Positions 9,165 through 18,369 of a stretch of DNA of 64,000 nt are shown here, in pieces. Numbering within the stretch: the stretch's first letter is position 1; the number at the start of each line of letters is the position of its first letter. A model generated the notes under the pieces. It worked only from the letters and a program-made list of their open reading frames with translations, made no database searches and was not told the origin of the DNA. The position numbers and the translations under genes were made by a program. The stretch comes from Evansella halocellulosilytica (GTDB lineage: Bacteria; Bacillota; Bacilli; Bacillales; Salisediminibacteriaceae). The DNA lies in assembly GCF_002335745.1 (NCBI RefSeq), contig NZ_NIST01000001.1, positions 789,641 through 853,640 on the forward strand, read 5' to 3'.

Positions 9165-9758
9165 ATGGAATTAAATAAGTTAGAGTTTTATTTGATGAAT
9201 AATCCGATTAGACGTTGGTTACAAAAAAACGTTGAATTTAAAACTTTTAAGGGATTCTTAGATGAGCATAATCTTTCATTGGAGGGAAAAGTAGTATTAG
9301 ATGCTGGTTGTGGATCGGGCTATAGCACAAAATTAATCCAACAATTCTCACCTGCTGAACTTGTAGGATTTGATTTAATGCCATCGCAAATTGTAAAGGC
9401 GAAACAAAAATATCCGGAATTGGATTTTTTTGTTGGGAATGTGTTAGACACACAATTAGATTCTAATAAGTTTGATGCAGTTTTTGTTTTTGGGATTTTA
9501 CATCATATTCCTAAATGGAAAGATGCTATTGGAGAACTTTATAGAGTATTAAAGCCTGGAGGGGTACTTTTAGTTGAAGATTTGAATAAAGATGGCTCTC
9601 ACTTCTTTGCAACTTATATGAAATTAGATCATCCCCCGGAAGCCTATTTTACTTGGGATGAGTTTACTCATCATCTTGAGGATACAGGATTCACTATTTT
9701 AGAACAAAGAAGGATTATCTCAAATGGAGTCGGGTCTTTCCTTTGTTTAAAAAGATAA
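9165..9758 (+). CDS. Class I SAM-dependent methyltransferase in the cadmium operon
   Basis: A 197-aa Rossmann methyltransferase. VVLDAGCGSGYS is the SAM-binding motif I, the acidic FDLMPSQIVKAK segment is motif II, and VFVFGILHHIPKWKDA with LYRVLKPGGVLLVED covers later motifs. The gene is the first in the CadC-controlled operon, after GGGGGG. It lacks the Cys set expected of arsenite methyltransferase ArsM, so its substrate is unknown. Its position shows metal-responsive expression but not that it modifies a metal. Confidence 0.8.
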   Translation: MELNKLEFYLMNNPIRRWLQKNVEFKTFKGFLDEHNLSLEGKVVLDAGCGSGYSTKLIQQFSPAELVGFDLMPSQIVKAKQKYPELDFFVGNVLDTQLDSNKFDAVFVFGILHHIPKWKDAIGELYRVLKPGGVLLVEDLNKDGSHFFATYMKLDHPPEAYFTWDEFTHHLEDTGFTILEQRRIISNGVGSFLCLKR

Positions 9759-9793
9759 TATTTAAAACATTTCATTGATAAGGAGTGGTCAGT

Positions 9794-10162
9794 TTGAGTA
9801 AAAAAGACAATTGTGAGATTTATTGTTATGACGAAGAAAAAGTCAATCGAATACAAGGGGAATTGCAAAAGGAAGATATTTTTAGTGTTGCCCAACTATT
9901 TAAAGCACTTGCAGATGATAACAGGGCAAAGATTTCTTATGCTTTATGCCAAGATGATGAGTTATGCGTATGTGATGTTGCAAATATCATTGGTTCCTCT
10001 GTGGCAACAGCTTCCCATCACTTACGAACTCTTCATAAGCAAGGGATTGTGAAGTATCGAAAAGAAGGAAAACTTGCGTTTTATTCGCTAGATGATGAAC
10101 ATATTAAGCAGTTAATCGTTATTGCTTTGGCACATAAGAAAGAGGTGAAAGTAAATGTCTGA
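9794..10162 (+). CDS. cadC: CadC, ArsR/SmtB-family metal-sensing repressor
   Basis: A 122-aa winged-helix repressor, the length of pI258 CadC. It starts at TTG eight bases after AAGGAG. The N-terminus [22 protein letters not shown] carries the CadC-specific Cys pair. [20 protein letters not shown] holds the alpha3N Cys pair (ELCVCD) and the recognition helix ([10 protein letters not shown]). Metal binding to these thiols releases DNA. The last bases overlap the cadA start. Its operator pair lies at 9084-9146. Confidence 0.93.
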   Translation: MSKKDNCEIYCYDEEKVNRIQGELQKEDIFSVAQLFKALADDNRAKISYALCQDDELCVCDVANIIGSSVATASHHLRTLHKQGIVKYRKEGKLAFYSLDDEHIKQLIVIALAHKKEVKVNV

Positions 10163-12329
10163 ACAACAAGCAAAATTATCTGAAGAAGAAATGAAAACCT
10201 ATCGCGTTCAAGGGTTTACCTGTGCAAATTGTGCAGGAAAGTTTGAAAATAATGTTAAAAAACTTCCTGGAGTTCAGGACGCAAAAGTAAATTTTGGTGC
10301 GTCTAAGATATCTGTTTACGGAGATGCAACGATTGAAGAATTAGAAAAAGCCGGTGCATTTGAGAATCTTAAAGTAAATCCTGAAAAATCTGCCCGTCAT
10401 GTTTCGCAAGAGGTAACCGATGATACAAAAGAAGAAAAAGTTCCATTTTATAAAAAGTATAGTACATTACTTTATTCAACTTCGTTCCTTGCTTTCGGTT
10501 ATCTCTCCTACTTTGTAAATGGAGAAGAAAATCTTCTTACAACCCTATTATTTTTAGCATCAATGTTGGTAGGTGGATTGTCGCTTTTTAAAGTAGGTTT
10601 GCAAAACTTATTACGCTTTGAATTTGACATGAAAACCCTTATGACAGTAGCTGTTATAGGTGGAGCCATTATTGGTGAATGGGGAGAAGTTGCTATTGTT
10701 GTCATTCTCTTTGCTATCAGTGAAGAACTTGAACGATTTTCCATGGATAGAGCAAGAAATTCGATTCGTTCTCTAATGGATATCGCTCCTAAAGAAGCAC
10801 TCGTTAGACGTAATGGTCAAGAAATAATGATTCATGTCGATGAGATTGCTGTTGGTGATATCATGATTGTAAAACCTGGTGAAAAAATAGCGATGGATGG
10901 TGTAGTTGTAAATGGTTACTCTGCCGTCAACCAAGCAGCTATTACGGGTGAATCAGTTCCCGTTGAAAAAACGGTTGACGATGAAGTATTTGCAGGTACT
11001 TTAAATGAAGAAGGATTACTTGAAATAAAAATAACGAAACTTGTAGAAGATACAACGATATCTAAAATTATTCATCTTGTAGAGGAAGCACAAGGAGAAC
11101 GCGCTCCTTCGCAGGCATTTGTCGATAAATTTGCAAAATATTACACACCCATCATTATGATCATTGCAGCATTAGTTGCTGTAGTCCCTCCCCTACTCTT
11201 AGGTAGTAGTTGGGAAACATGGGTTTATCAAGGATTGGCCGTTCTTGTTGTTGGTTGTCCATGTGCGTTGGTCATATCGACTCCGATTTCTATTGTTTCA
11301 GCAATTGGGAATGCTGCGAAAAAAGGTGTACTTGTAAAAGGCGGAGTGTATTTAGAAGAAATGGGTGCTTTAAAGGCAATAGCATTTGATAAAACAGGTA
11401 CATTAACAAAAGGTGTTCCCGTTGTAACTGATTTTGATGTATTGAATAACCAAACGAATGAAAAAGATTTATTGGCGATTATTACTGCACTAGAGTATCG
11501 TTCCCAGCATCCCCTTGCTTCAGCTATCATGAAAAAAGCAGAAGAAGAAAACATTTTATATTCTAAAGTACTGGTAGAGGATTTCTCATCTATTACAGGT
11601 AAGGGTATCAAAGGAATTGTAAATGGGATGACATATTATATCGGTAGCCCGAAACTCTTTAGGGAATTATTAACTACTGATTTCGATAAAGACTTAGAAC
11701 AAAATATTACTGCTCTTCAAAATCAAGGTAAAACAGCAATGATTATTGGAACTGAAAAAGAAATACTTGGAATTATTGCAGTTGCTGATGAAGTCCGTGA
11801 ATCAAGCAAGGACATTATTCAAAAGTTACATCAACTTGGTATCAAAAAGACTATTATGCTTACAGGTGATAACAAAGGTACGGCGAATGCAATAGGAAGT
11901 CATGTTGGAGTATCTGATATCCGAGCCGATCTGATGCCTCAGGACAAATTAGAATATATAAAACAATTAAGGGCCGACTTTGGGAATGTCGCCATGGTTG
12001 GAGATGGTGTCAATGATGCACCTGCATTGGCAGCCTCAACAGTCGGTATCGCAATGGGTGGAGCCGGTACAGACACAGCCTTAGAAACGGCAGACGTCGC
12101 TCTAATGGGAGACGATTTAAGAAAACTTCCATTCACTGTAAAACTTAGCCGAAAAGCTCTTAATATCATCAAAGCTAACATTACTTTCGCCATTGCTATT
12201 AAATTTATTGCCTTACTATTGGTTATCCCAGGTTGGTTAACACTTTGGATTGCCATCCTTTCAGATATGGGGGCGACCATTCTAGTAGCGCTAAATGGTT
12301 TGCGCCTAATGAGAGTGAAAGAAGAATAA
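10155..12329 (+). CDS. cadA: Cadmium/zinc/lead-exporting P1B-type ATPase
   Basis: A 724-aa membrane ATPase that exports divalent soft metals. An N-terminal HMA domain has [12 protein letters not shown]. The transport site is CPC ([12 protein letters not shown]), the phosphorylation site DKTGTLTKG and the hinge [11 protein letters not shown]. The residue set and length match staphylococcal CadA (727 aa) rather than CopA. Transmembrane segments lie before and around the CPC and at the C-terminus. It overlaps cadC by eight bases and ends in a strong terminator at 12342. Confidence 0.94.
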   Translation: MSEQQAKLSEEEMKTYRVQGFTCANCAGKFENNVKKLPGVQDAKVNFGASKISVYGDATIEELEKAGAFENLKVNPEKSARHVSQEVTDDTKEEKVPFYKKYSTLLYSTSFLAFGYLSYFVNGEENLLTTLLFLASMLVGGLSLFKVGLQNLLRFEFDMKTLMTVAVIGGAIIGEWGEVAIVVILFAISEELERFSMDRARNSIRSLMDIAPKEALVRRNGQEIMIHVDEIAVGDIMIVKPGEKIAMDGVVVNGYSAVNQAAITGESVPVEKTVDDEVFAGTLNEEGLLEIKITKLVEDTTISKIIHLVEEAQGERAPSQAFVDKFAKYYTPIIMIIAALVAVVPPLLLGSSWETWVYQGLAVLVVGCPCALVISTPISIVSAIGNAAKKGVLVKGGVYLEEMGALKAIAFDKTGTLTKGVPVVTDFDVLNNQTNEKDLLAIITALEYRSQHPLASAIMKKAEEENILYSKVLVEDFSSITGKGIKGIVNGMTYYIGSPKLFRELLTTDFDKDLEQNITALQNQGKTAMIIGTEKEILGIIAVADEVRESSKDIIQKLHQLGIKKTIMLTGDNKGTANAIGSHVGVSDIRADLMPQDKLEYIKQLRADFGNVAMVGDGVNDAPALAASTVGIAMGGAGTDTALETADVALMGDDLRKLPFTVKLSRKALNIIKANITFAIAIKFIALLLVIPGWLTLWIAILSDMGATILVALNGLRLMRVKEE

Positions 12330-12341
12330 AGGAAAAGGGCT

Positions 12342-12380
12342 AAAAAGGCTTTCTAGACAGTTTGGAAAGCCTTTTTCTAA
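12342..12380 (+). terminator. Terminator after cadA
   Basis: AAAAAGGCTTTC pairs with GAAAGCCTTTTT over an 11-base loop, with a T-rich tail. It closes the methyltransferase-cadC-cadA operon. Confidence 0.8.
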
Positions 12381-12552
12381 AATAATTTCAAATAGTATTA
12401 CTTCTTAATATCCATCCTAAATAAATATGGGAAGATTGGGTATAAGTAAATAACAGCTTCATATTACATATAGGTATCCATATGGATAAAAAGAACTTTC
12501 ATTGGAATTAAAATTAATTCTATTCTTTATCAAATCAAAGGAGGAAACTGAT

Positions 12553-13971
12553 ATGACTGTTGAAGGAAAAAGAGAAGTAGATTTGTTAGTTATTGGTGCA
12601 GGTTCAGGAGGTTATGTAGCTGCTATACGTGCTGCTCAGTTAGGGAAAAAAGTGGTGTTGGTGGATAAAGCAGAGTTAGGAGGGGTTTGCCTTAATCGTG
12701 GATGTATACCTTCAAAGGCTCTTATCAGTGCTTCTGAACGAGTAAAACACATAAAACATGCTAATACAATAGGGATAAAGGTTTCAGGTGAAGTTAATGT
12801 AGAGATGCCAGAAGTAGTGAAATGGAAGGACGGTATAGTGAATAAACTAACGAATGGTGTTCAGACTTTGCTGAAAGGAAATGGTGTCGAAGTCATTAGT
12901 GGGGAAGCATATCTGACTGAACCCTTTGTTGTCAAAATAAATATTGGTAACCAAGAACAAGTCTTTTCATACAAAGACTTAATTCTTGCAATAGGATCAT
13001 TACCTACTGAGTTAAAAAGTATGCCATTTGATAGAAAAAGAATCATCTCTTCGACTGAGGCATTGACACTTCAGGAAGTACCGAAACATTTAGTTGTAGT
13101 AGGTGGCGGTTATATCGGTTTAGAGTTAGGAACTGCTTATGCCAAATTCGGAGCTAAAGTGACCATCCTTGAAGGATCAGATACAATTATTCCAGGTACG
13201 GACCCTATGCTGACAAGCGTAGTCAAACGTCATTTAAAGGAACATGGAATCACGGTCAAAACGAATGCTTTAGTCCAAGGCGGAGAAAATACAGGCGATG
13301 AAGTAAACATTGAGGTTCAAATTAATGGAAAAGAAGAGATAATCAAGGGTGACTATTGCTTAGTTTCCATTGGAAGAAAACCGAATACAGGGAAAATGGG
13401 GTTGGAAAATATTGGGGTAGAACTTGACCGACACGGGTTTATTAAGATAAATGATAAATGTCAAACAAATGTTGAACATGTATATGCGATTGGAGACTGT
13501 GCTGGTGGTTACCTCCTTGCTCATAAAGCTAGTTACGAGGGTAAAATAGCTGCCGAAGTAATAAGTGGGCTAAAAAGTGTGATTGATTTTCAGGCAATGC
13601 CTTTTGTAATTTTCAGCGATCCTGAAGTAGCCTATACAGGTTTAACGGAGAAGGAAGCAAAGGAAAAAGGATATGAAACGGTTTCTAGTCGATTTCCATT
13701 CCAAGCTAACGGTAGAGCCTTATCTGTTTCGGACGGTGATGGTTTCGTAAAAGTTGTAGCCGACAAAAAATCCAATCGAGTGTTAGGTGTACAAATGGTC
13801 GGACCAGATGTATCATCCCTGATTGCTGAAGCAGTTTTTGCGATTGAGTGTGGAGCAACAGCAGAAGATCTCAGCCTTACGATACATGCACATCCAACTT
13901 TACCTGAGCCCTTAATGGAAGCTGCTGAAGGTGTTATGGGACATGCTATTCATATGTTAAATAAAATATAA
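12553..13971 (+). CDS. Dihydrolipoyl-dehydrogenase-like flavoprotein
   Basis: A 472-aa FAD/NAD disulfide oxidoreductase. The ATG at 12553 follows AGGAGG; a longer in-frame start at 12502 has no ribosome site. Residues 8-35 form the FAD-binding GAGSGG fold. The redox disulfide is GGVCLNRGCIPSK, the NAD-binding motif is VVGGGYIGLELG, and the catalytic base motif HAHPTLPEPLMEA is at the C-terminus. MerA-type C-terminal Cys residues are absent, so it is not a mercuric reductase. It is not in a 2-oxoacid dehydrogenase operon; between cadA and cadD it is resistance cargo of unproven role. Confidence 0.85.
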   Translation: MTVEGKREVDLLVIGAGSGGYVAAIRAAQLGKKVVLVDKAELGGVCLNRGCIPSKALISASERVKHIKHANTIGIKVSGEVNVEMPEVVKWKDGIVNKLTNGVQTLLKGNGVEVISGEAYLTEPFVVKINIGNQEQVFSYKDLILAIGSLPTELKSMPFDRKRIISSTEALTLQEVPKHLVVVGGGYIGLELGTAYAKFGAKVTILEGSDTIIPGTDPMLTSVVKRHLKEHGITVKTNALVQGGENTGDEVNIEVQINGKEEIIKGDYCLVSIGRKPNTGKMGLENIGVELDRHGFIKINDKCQTNVEHVYAIGDCAGGYLLAHKASYEGKIAAEVISGLKSVIDFQAMPFVIFSDPEVAYTGLTEKEAKEKGYETVSSRFPFQANGRALSVSDGDGFVKVVADKKSNRVLGVQMVGPDVSSLIAEAVFAIECGATAEDLSLTIHAHPTLPEPLMEAAEGVMGHAIHMLNKI

Positions 13972-14076
13972 TTAGAACAAGTTTGAGCATTAGAGTTGTC
14001 TAGAATAATAAAATCACGCCTCCCAACAATTTTTTTAATACATCTATATAAGAGTGTAAATTAAGGGGTTTTTAAT

Positions 14077-14121
14077 ATGAAGAAAAGTCCACATCCCAAA
14101 ACATTGGAGATGGAAAAATGA
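14077..14121 (+). CDS. 14-residue leader ORF overlapping cadD
   Basis: MKKSPHPKTLEMEK follows a TTAAGGGG site. Its stop overlaps the cadD start as ATGA, so it may couple translation of cadD. It is too short to recognise. Confidence 0.35.
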   Translation: MKKSPHPKTLEMEK

Positions 14122-14735
14122 TTGTAACAATGCTTACAGCTGCTACGGTTTATGTGGCGACAGGAATTGATTATCTCGTTATCTTAATCCTCTTGTTTTC
14201 GCAAATAAAAAAAGGTGAGGTAAAACATATTTGGATAGGACAATATATAGGAACTGCGATTATTATAGGAGTAAGTCTTTTTGTTGCTCTAGGGGTTGCA
14301 AATTTAATTCCTCAGCAATGGGTTATAGGACTACTAGGGCTTTTACCACTTTACTTAGGTGTAAAAATATGGATTAAAGGAGAAGGTGATGAAGATGAAA
14401 GTAAGATTTTATCCTTATTCTCCTCAGGTAAATTTAATCAATTATTTGTGACGGTTACTTTCATTGTATTGGCTTCTAGTGCGGATGATTTTTCCATTTA
14501 TGTACCGTACTTCACGACGTTAAATATGATTGAAATCTTTGTTGCTATTATTGTCTTTTTAATTATGGTTGGAGTTTTATGCTATGTCAGCTATCGTTTA
14601 GCTTCCTTAGATTTAGTATCGCAAAAAATTGAGAAATATGAACGTTGGATTGTACCAATTGTATTCATAGGGTTAGGGGTTTATATAATGTTTGAAAATG
14701 ACACATTCGATGCTTTGATTTCATTTCTTCTTTGA
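14118..14735 (+). CDS. cadD: CadD-family cadmium resistance membrane transporter
   Basis: A 205-aa very hydrophobic protein with about five membrane segments, of the staphylococcal CadD/LysE-like cadmium-resistance family. Characteristic parts are the N-terminal TGIDYLVILILLF with an intramembrane Asp, LLGLLPLYLGVKIW, and LASSADDFSIYVPYF. Such proteins confer low-level cadmium tolerance by export. It begins inside the ATGA overlap with the 14-residue leader. It is the last intact cargo gene of the transposon. Confidence 0.85.
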   Translation: MIVTMLTAATVYVATGIDYLVILILLFSQIKKGEVKHIWIGQYIGTAIIIGVSLFVALGVANLIPQQWVIGLLGLLPLYLGVKIWIKGEGDEDESKILSLFSSGKFNQLFVTVTFIVLASSADDFSIYVPYFTTLNMIEIFVAIIVFLIMVGVLCYVSYRLASLDLVSQKIEKYERWIVPIVFIGLGVYIMFENDTFDALISFLL

Positions 14736-14769
14736 AGTGACAAATCCAAACAATAAAGGAGAACTTTTT

Positions 14770-14915
14770 ATGAATGTTGTTATAATCGGTAGGCCGACAG
14801 GCTGGTTAACAATGGGGAGGCACTCAAACAACATAAAATAAGTTTCATAGCGATTGCTAAAAAAATGTACAAGGTAAACAGTCGGTCTTCCGTAATGGGC
14901 ACGATTGTTGAATAA
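14770..14915 (+). pseudogene. FAD-binding (Rossmann) gene remnant, frameshifted
   Basis: After GGAGAAC the ATG opens MNVVIIGRPTGWLTMG. A shift to another frame continues with EALKQHKISF. Together these resemble the N-terminal Rossmann fold of FAD-dependent monooxygenases. Stops follow in every frame and only about 45 codons remain. It is probably a decayed cargo gene at the right end of the transposon. Confidence 0.4.
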
Positions 14916-14921
14916 GGAGTA

Positions 14922-14972
14922 AAGGAGTGATACATATTAGTCATAACTAGTATGTATCACTCCTTATTTTTT
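14922..14972 (+). terminator. Strong hairpin near the transposon right end
   Basis: A 15-bp perfect stem (AAGGAGTGATACATA against TATGTATCACTCCTT) with a 14-base loop runs into six T. It is the last recognisable structure before the ligase junction. Confidence 0.75.
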
Positions 14973-14997
14973 ATGACTTTTTTTGATTTAGGTCTTG

Positions 14998-15678
14998 ATA
15001 AATAATGAAGTCACAGGGAAATTCCCGGAGCTTCAACAGATAGATATACCCGATGGAACGATCTTAGATGGGGAGCTTATTGTTCCCGGACCGGAAGGCA
15101 AGCCGGATTTCGAGGCGATGATGGAAAGGTTCATGTCCAATAAAAAGAAACATCCGATTCAATTTGTCGTTTTTGATATTATCTATCACGAAAATAAAAA
15201 GGTAGCCAGCCTGCCGTTATATTTAAGAAAAGAACTATTAGCCGAGCTGGCGTTAGACTCAAGCCATATCGTGTTATCGAAATGGTTAGAAGGGAACGCC
15301 GAGGCGTACTTCGATTTGGTTCAACAGCAAGGCCTGGAAGGGATCGTGATGAAAGAGTCCCATTCTAAATACGAAATTAACAAGCGCTCCAGAAACTGGC
15401 TGAAGGTGATTACCTACCAGTATGCTGATGTGGCCATCACGGGATTAAGAAAAAAGGAGTTCGGTGTGCTGCTTTCATCCAAAGACGGCCAGTATATGGG
15501 ACTGATGGAATTCATGCCACCGAAAGCCCGGAAAGAGTTTTACGGCCAGTATAAAGAGCTGATCGTGGATGAGAATGACAAATTTATCTATTTAACACCG
15601 GAAATAAAGTGTAAAGTAAAATATAGAAACCTCACAAAGCGAGGACTGCTGAGAATTCCTTCCTTTGTGGCGTGGTAA
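14998..15678 (+). pseudogene. ATP-dependent DNA ligase, C-terminal fragment
   Basis: The frame resumes at NNEVTGKFPEL, directly continuing RLYTRHNN of the fragment ending at 3412. It carries motif III (LDGELIVPG), motif IV (LEGIVMKES), motif V (NWLKVI) and a C-terminal oligonucleotide-binding region. The KxDG lysine is on the other fragment, so this part cannot form the enzyme-AMP intermediate. A TTG at 14995 could restart translation, but no activity is expected. Codon use and frame are otherwise undamaged, which argues for a recent split. Confidence 0.88.
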
Positions 15679-15691
15679 TAACTTTAAGTCA

Positions 15692-15716
15692 AGCACCCAA
15701 ATCGGGTGCTTTTTTC
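15692..15716 (+). terminator. Terminator after the ligase
   Basis: AGCACCC pairs with GGGTGCT across five bases, followed by TTTTTTC. Confidence 0.75.
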
Positions 15717-15845
15717 TTTATTATCCTAGGGAAAAAATAAAGGAGGAGACGACAAAAGGAGCAACCTCTAATCTTGATATTCTTTATTTTATTGGGAATG
15801 AAAACTTAAAAACCGAGAGGGCCCCTATTAGGGAAAAATTTAAAA

Positions 15846-16181
15846 TCAAATCAATTCCTTCCCCTCTGGCTTTCCGAAGTCATAATCCAAGTGTGGATTC
15901 GTTTCACCTTTCGCCTTTGCTAACAAATCTTCTAGGGTTGGCTTGGTTTTAACTGATTTAACGACCATCTTTTCATCCAATAGTTGAAGTTCGATTTCAG
16001 AGCCATTTTTTATTCCTAGAGTCTTTGCGAATTGATTAGGAATACGAATCGCTAAACTATTACCCCATTTTCGAATCGTGGTCATATGGTTTAACCCCTT
16101 TTTGTTACTTCCATCCAATTTGGTATCTTCTCTTGAATTTTCTTCTTTGTTTACGTTTTTGTCTTTATCTTCGGATCTCAT
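15846..16181 (-). CDS. AbrB/MazE-like antitoxin without a visible toxin
   Basis: Residues 33-80 (MTTIRKWGNSLAIRIPNQFA, then LGIKNGSEIELQ) are a swapped-hairpin AbrB/MazE DNA-binding domain. The tail LEDLLAKAKGE followed by an acidic end resembles the MazE toxin-wrapping segment. The 16181 start has a good GAGGTG site; a start at 16085 would give a canonical 79-aa antitoxin. No MazF or other toxin follows downstream on the minus strand. It lies next to the plasmid initiator gene, so it may be a decayed stability module or a stand-alone regulator. Confidence 0.75.
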   Translation of the reverse strand: MRSEDKDKNVNKEENSREDTKLDGSNKKGLNHMTTIRKWGNSLAIRIPNQFAKTLGIKNGSEIELQLLDEKMVVKSVKTKPTLEDLLAKAKGETNPHLDYDFGKPEGKELI

Positions 16182-16284
16182 TGTATCACCTCTTTTCTAA
16201 AAGAATGTATTGAGATCAAATATACCTTATATAAAATATTAAGCAAAAACCAAGCACCAGAAATAAGGACTGTCACAGAGATAA

Positions 16285-17025
16285 CTAGGATCTTTTCCTA
16301 AAATCGATATCCATTTTCCTTCTTGAAGTGTCGTCCGCGATTCTTATATCAAATTCGATCTGATCCACTTTTCTGCCGTGTTTAATCTCGGTAAAGTTGA
16401 ACGTAAGGACATTTCTGTTCTTGAGTTCTTCCTGCGCCTTTAACAGCACCCTGGACTTGAAGTGGCCATACTGCTTGTATTTATCACCGACACCTAAATG
16501 CTCCTTTAATTTGTCGAGCTTGAACGTTCTTTTTTCTGTATTCACGTCCTGCTGTAAAAGCTCCAACAATCGAATTGTGTACGAGCTCTGCATACTGCTA
16601 ATAGACTGGAAATCGTATTTCATATACCGGTCCCGTTCGGTTAAATTCATCAGGTGTGGCTCAATCACATCGTTAAACTGAATATGTACCATTCCGCCTC
16701 GGTAGACAATCCCTTTAAACCATGGGAACCAGCCAACCTTTGACTCTGTTTTTATCATGATTCGTTTCTTTGTGAGATGGTTTGCAATTTTATTTACCAT
16801 GGAATCAGGACTGTTTTCTGAGATCTCTGCTGCTCTAAAAAATTCTGAGACGGTAAGCGAAACATTGGGGAAATGCTCAGGTGATCTCACAAACTTACCT
16901 GCAGCATATCGAATAATCTTATGCTCGGTAGCTGTCAAATCATCTTCATATATCGTTTGAACCGAATCATTAGATTGGTAAACTTGTTTTCTTTTTTCTG
17001 TATTTGAATTATCTGTATTCCTCAT
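16285..17025 (-). CDS. Rep_3-family plasmid replication initiator
   Basis: A 246-aa protein of two tandem winged-helix domains, as in Rep_3/RepE-type initiators. The N-terminal part has YEDDLTATEHKIIRYAAGKF. The later SIRLLELLQQ-like segment (QSSYTIRLLELLQQDVN) and FKLDKLKEHLGVGDKY, with FKSRVLLKAQEEL, match the second winged helix and its pre-helix. It starts after GGGAAGGG. Such proteins bind iterons and open the plasmid origin. This is the main evidence that the left part of the window is plasmid-derived. Confidence 0.85.
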   Translation of the reverse strand: MRNTDNSNTEKRKQVYQSNDSVQTIYEDDLTATEHKIIRYAAGKFVRSPEHFPNVSLTVSEFFRAAEISENSPDSMVNKIANHLTKKRIMIKTESKVGWFPWFKGIVYRGGMVHIQFNDVIEPHLMNLTERDRYMKYDFQSISSMQSSYTIRLLELLQQDVNTEKRTFKLDKLKEHLGVGDKYKQYGHFKSRVLLKAQEELKNRNVLTFNFTEIKHGRKVDQIEFDIRIADDTSRRKMDIDFRKRS

Positions 17026-17788
17026 AAAAACCCTTCCCTAATTAAAATATTTCGTAGTCCGGTACTATTATTTCATAATATAACTAATATCGCGATAGCT
17101 TTAATGAAGTATAACAGATTGTGTCAACGTGTTTATTACTCCACACTTTTTCTCCCAGTTTTTTGCGAAAATCCTGCGAGTAAAAACCTAACGCATATCC
17201 AATAATTGACCGTACCCAGTATCCCTTTTTTTGGTTCCTTTTTTATATTATAAAAAAATAAATAAGACCAGAGTATCTATATGTGTTACATGACACGACT
17301 ATTAAAAATTCTTTGAAAAACCTGGAACAGAGGACATTTGATAAATTATAAGATGAAAGTCGGCTTGTCTATTTTACCCGCATGTTTTTTCTCTGTGAAA
17401 CGATTGGTTAATGAAAATGAACCGAGTAGAGGCCCCGTTAAGCGCATCTCACACATCTGTGAACATTATTATTATTATTGGTAAAGGTGCAAAAGCGTCC
17501 TTGAGGGCCTTATGGGTGCGGTGATTACTGTTAGGGGTTTTTGTTCTTAAAAATGATTTTTTTACATTTGATTTGCCATGTGAATTCTATTATAAAAAAG
17601 AAGGATTTGGATATTTATGTTAAAATATATAGAAGAAATACACAGAGATTGTGAGATGATGAACTTAAACTAACGGGGAGGTTCCTTCGATAAGGAGATA
17701 CGATTTTTATTGAACTAACGAGCAGGTTAGGTCAAATTCCTGTTTTATATAAATAAAAGACGGTGAAAAAAGCACCGTCTATAAGTAT
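17026..17788. other. Non-coding tract upstream of rep
   Basis: No gene is seen. The segment CCTAACGCATATCC at about 17190 resembles CCTAAAACGCATACC at about 20098. AACTAACG-GG/GC-AGGTT occurs twice (about 17668 and 17712), with a relative at 9011. A hairpin at 17758-17780 serves the next minus-strand gene. Clear rep iterons were not found. Confidence 0.4.
17758..17780 (-). terminator. Terminator of the 67-aa gene
   Basis: AGACGGTG pairs with CACCGTCT over a seven-base loop. On the minus strand it is followed by a T-rich stretch (TTTTATTTAT). Confidence 0.65.
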
Positions 17789-17992
17789 CTATTTATTTTG
17801 TGTTTTTTCTTTGTAATAAAGGTAATCGACTTTATGTTTGGTAGCCATTAACTGCGAAGCCAAAACTGCCGTATAAACAGTGGTTAGTACAATTGCTCCA
17901 ACACCAAGACCTGAAAGGGTTATCTTATTAGATGTACTCATTCCACTATTACTTGTACTCATTCCATTATTACTTGTGGATGCTTCTTCCAT
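17789..17992 (-). CDS. Small single-pass membrane protein, unrecognised
   Basis: A 67-aa protein with GGGGGGAT before its ATG. The N-terminal 20 residues repeat STSNNGM and STSNSGM and STSN. One hydrophobic span follows (LSGLGVGAIVLTTVYTAVLA), then a basic tail (TKHKVDYLYYKEKTQ). It resembles small plasmid-encoded membrane proteins, including holin-like ones, but I assign no family. Its own ribosome site and terminator support it as a real gene. Confidence 0.55.
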   Translation of the reverse strand: MEEASTSNNGMSTSNSGMSTSNKITLSGLGVGAIVLTTVYTAVLASQLMATKHKVDYLYYKEKTQNK

Positions 17993-18369
17993 TTATATCC
18001 CCCCAATTTGTTTTTATAGGGGTATTATTTGTAACGGAATTTAAATTTATACCCAAAAAATAACTGAGAGAAAGCAGTCAGGTTCCTAAAACCCTTTAGT
18101 TTGTGAATAAATTCACTTAAACTATAGGAGAGCGTTAGTTGAACAAGTGTTAAATATAATTTATTGCTTTAACTCAGTTCCTATGGAACTGGGTTATTCT
18201 TTTGTGAACAATAAACGCTGCAATTTGCAGCGTAATTTACTATACATTTTCACTTGCATTTCAGGTTGCAAAATAGAGTTTTGCGATAGGAAACTAACCC
18301 GTTACGTTTATACGCTCTCTTATTTTTGTTCTGGGTGATTGAATATAGGTGTGTTCCGGTATAGTTTTA
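17993..18369. other. Non-coding tract with palindromes
   Basis: No gene is seen. GTGAA-TAAA-TTCAC lies at about 18104, a terminator-like hairpin at 18171, the 8-1-8 palindrome CGCTGCAA-T-TTGCAGCG at about 18215, and GCAAAA/TTTTGC at about 18268. It leads into the structured segment at 18370. Confidence 0.4.
18171..18202 (+). terminator. Hairpin with T-rich tail
   Basis: AACTCAGTTCC pairs with GGAACTGGGTT (one G-T pair) around TAT and is followed by ATTCTTTTG. No gene lies directly upstream on this strand. Confidence 0.5.

Larger units (their letters stand above)
3415..15000 (+). mobile_element. Tn554-family site-specific transposon with cadmium cargo
   Basis: The element of about 11.6 kb begins just inside the ligase reading frame and ends where that frame resumes. 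The left junction reads AATAACGA (3407-3414) and the right AATAATGA (15001-15008). They differ at one base, as expected for Tn554-type recombination, which shuffles a short core rather than making target duplications. Inside, tnpA-tnpB-tnpC overlap in the standard order, followed by a nested IS1182 element and cadmium genes. Exact ends are uncertain by several bases because the core is shared. Confidence 0.8.

Noticed and set aside
9165-9758. Arsenite methyltransferase ArsM
   Set aside because: The conserved Cys residues that bind arsenite are missing.
9794-10162. ArsR-type arsenic repressor
   Set aside because: N-terminal [16 protein letters not shown] and ELCVCD are CadC features, and the operators match CadC sites. 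No arsenic genes are present.
12553-13971. Mercuric reductase
   Set aside because: The C-terminal vicinal Cys pair of MerA is absent, and the end matches lipoamide dehydrogenases (HAHPTLPEP).
15665-15952. 95-codon plus-strand frame after the ligase
   Set aside because: It runs through the ligase terminator and the reverse strand of the antitoxin gene, with no ribosome site.
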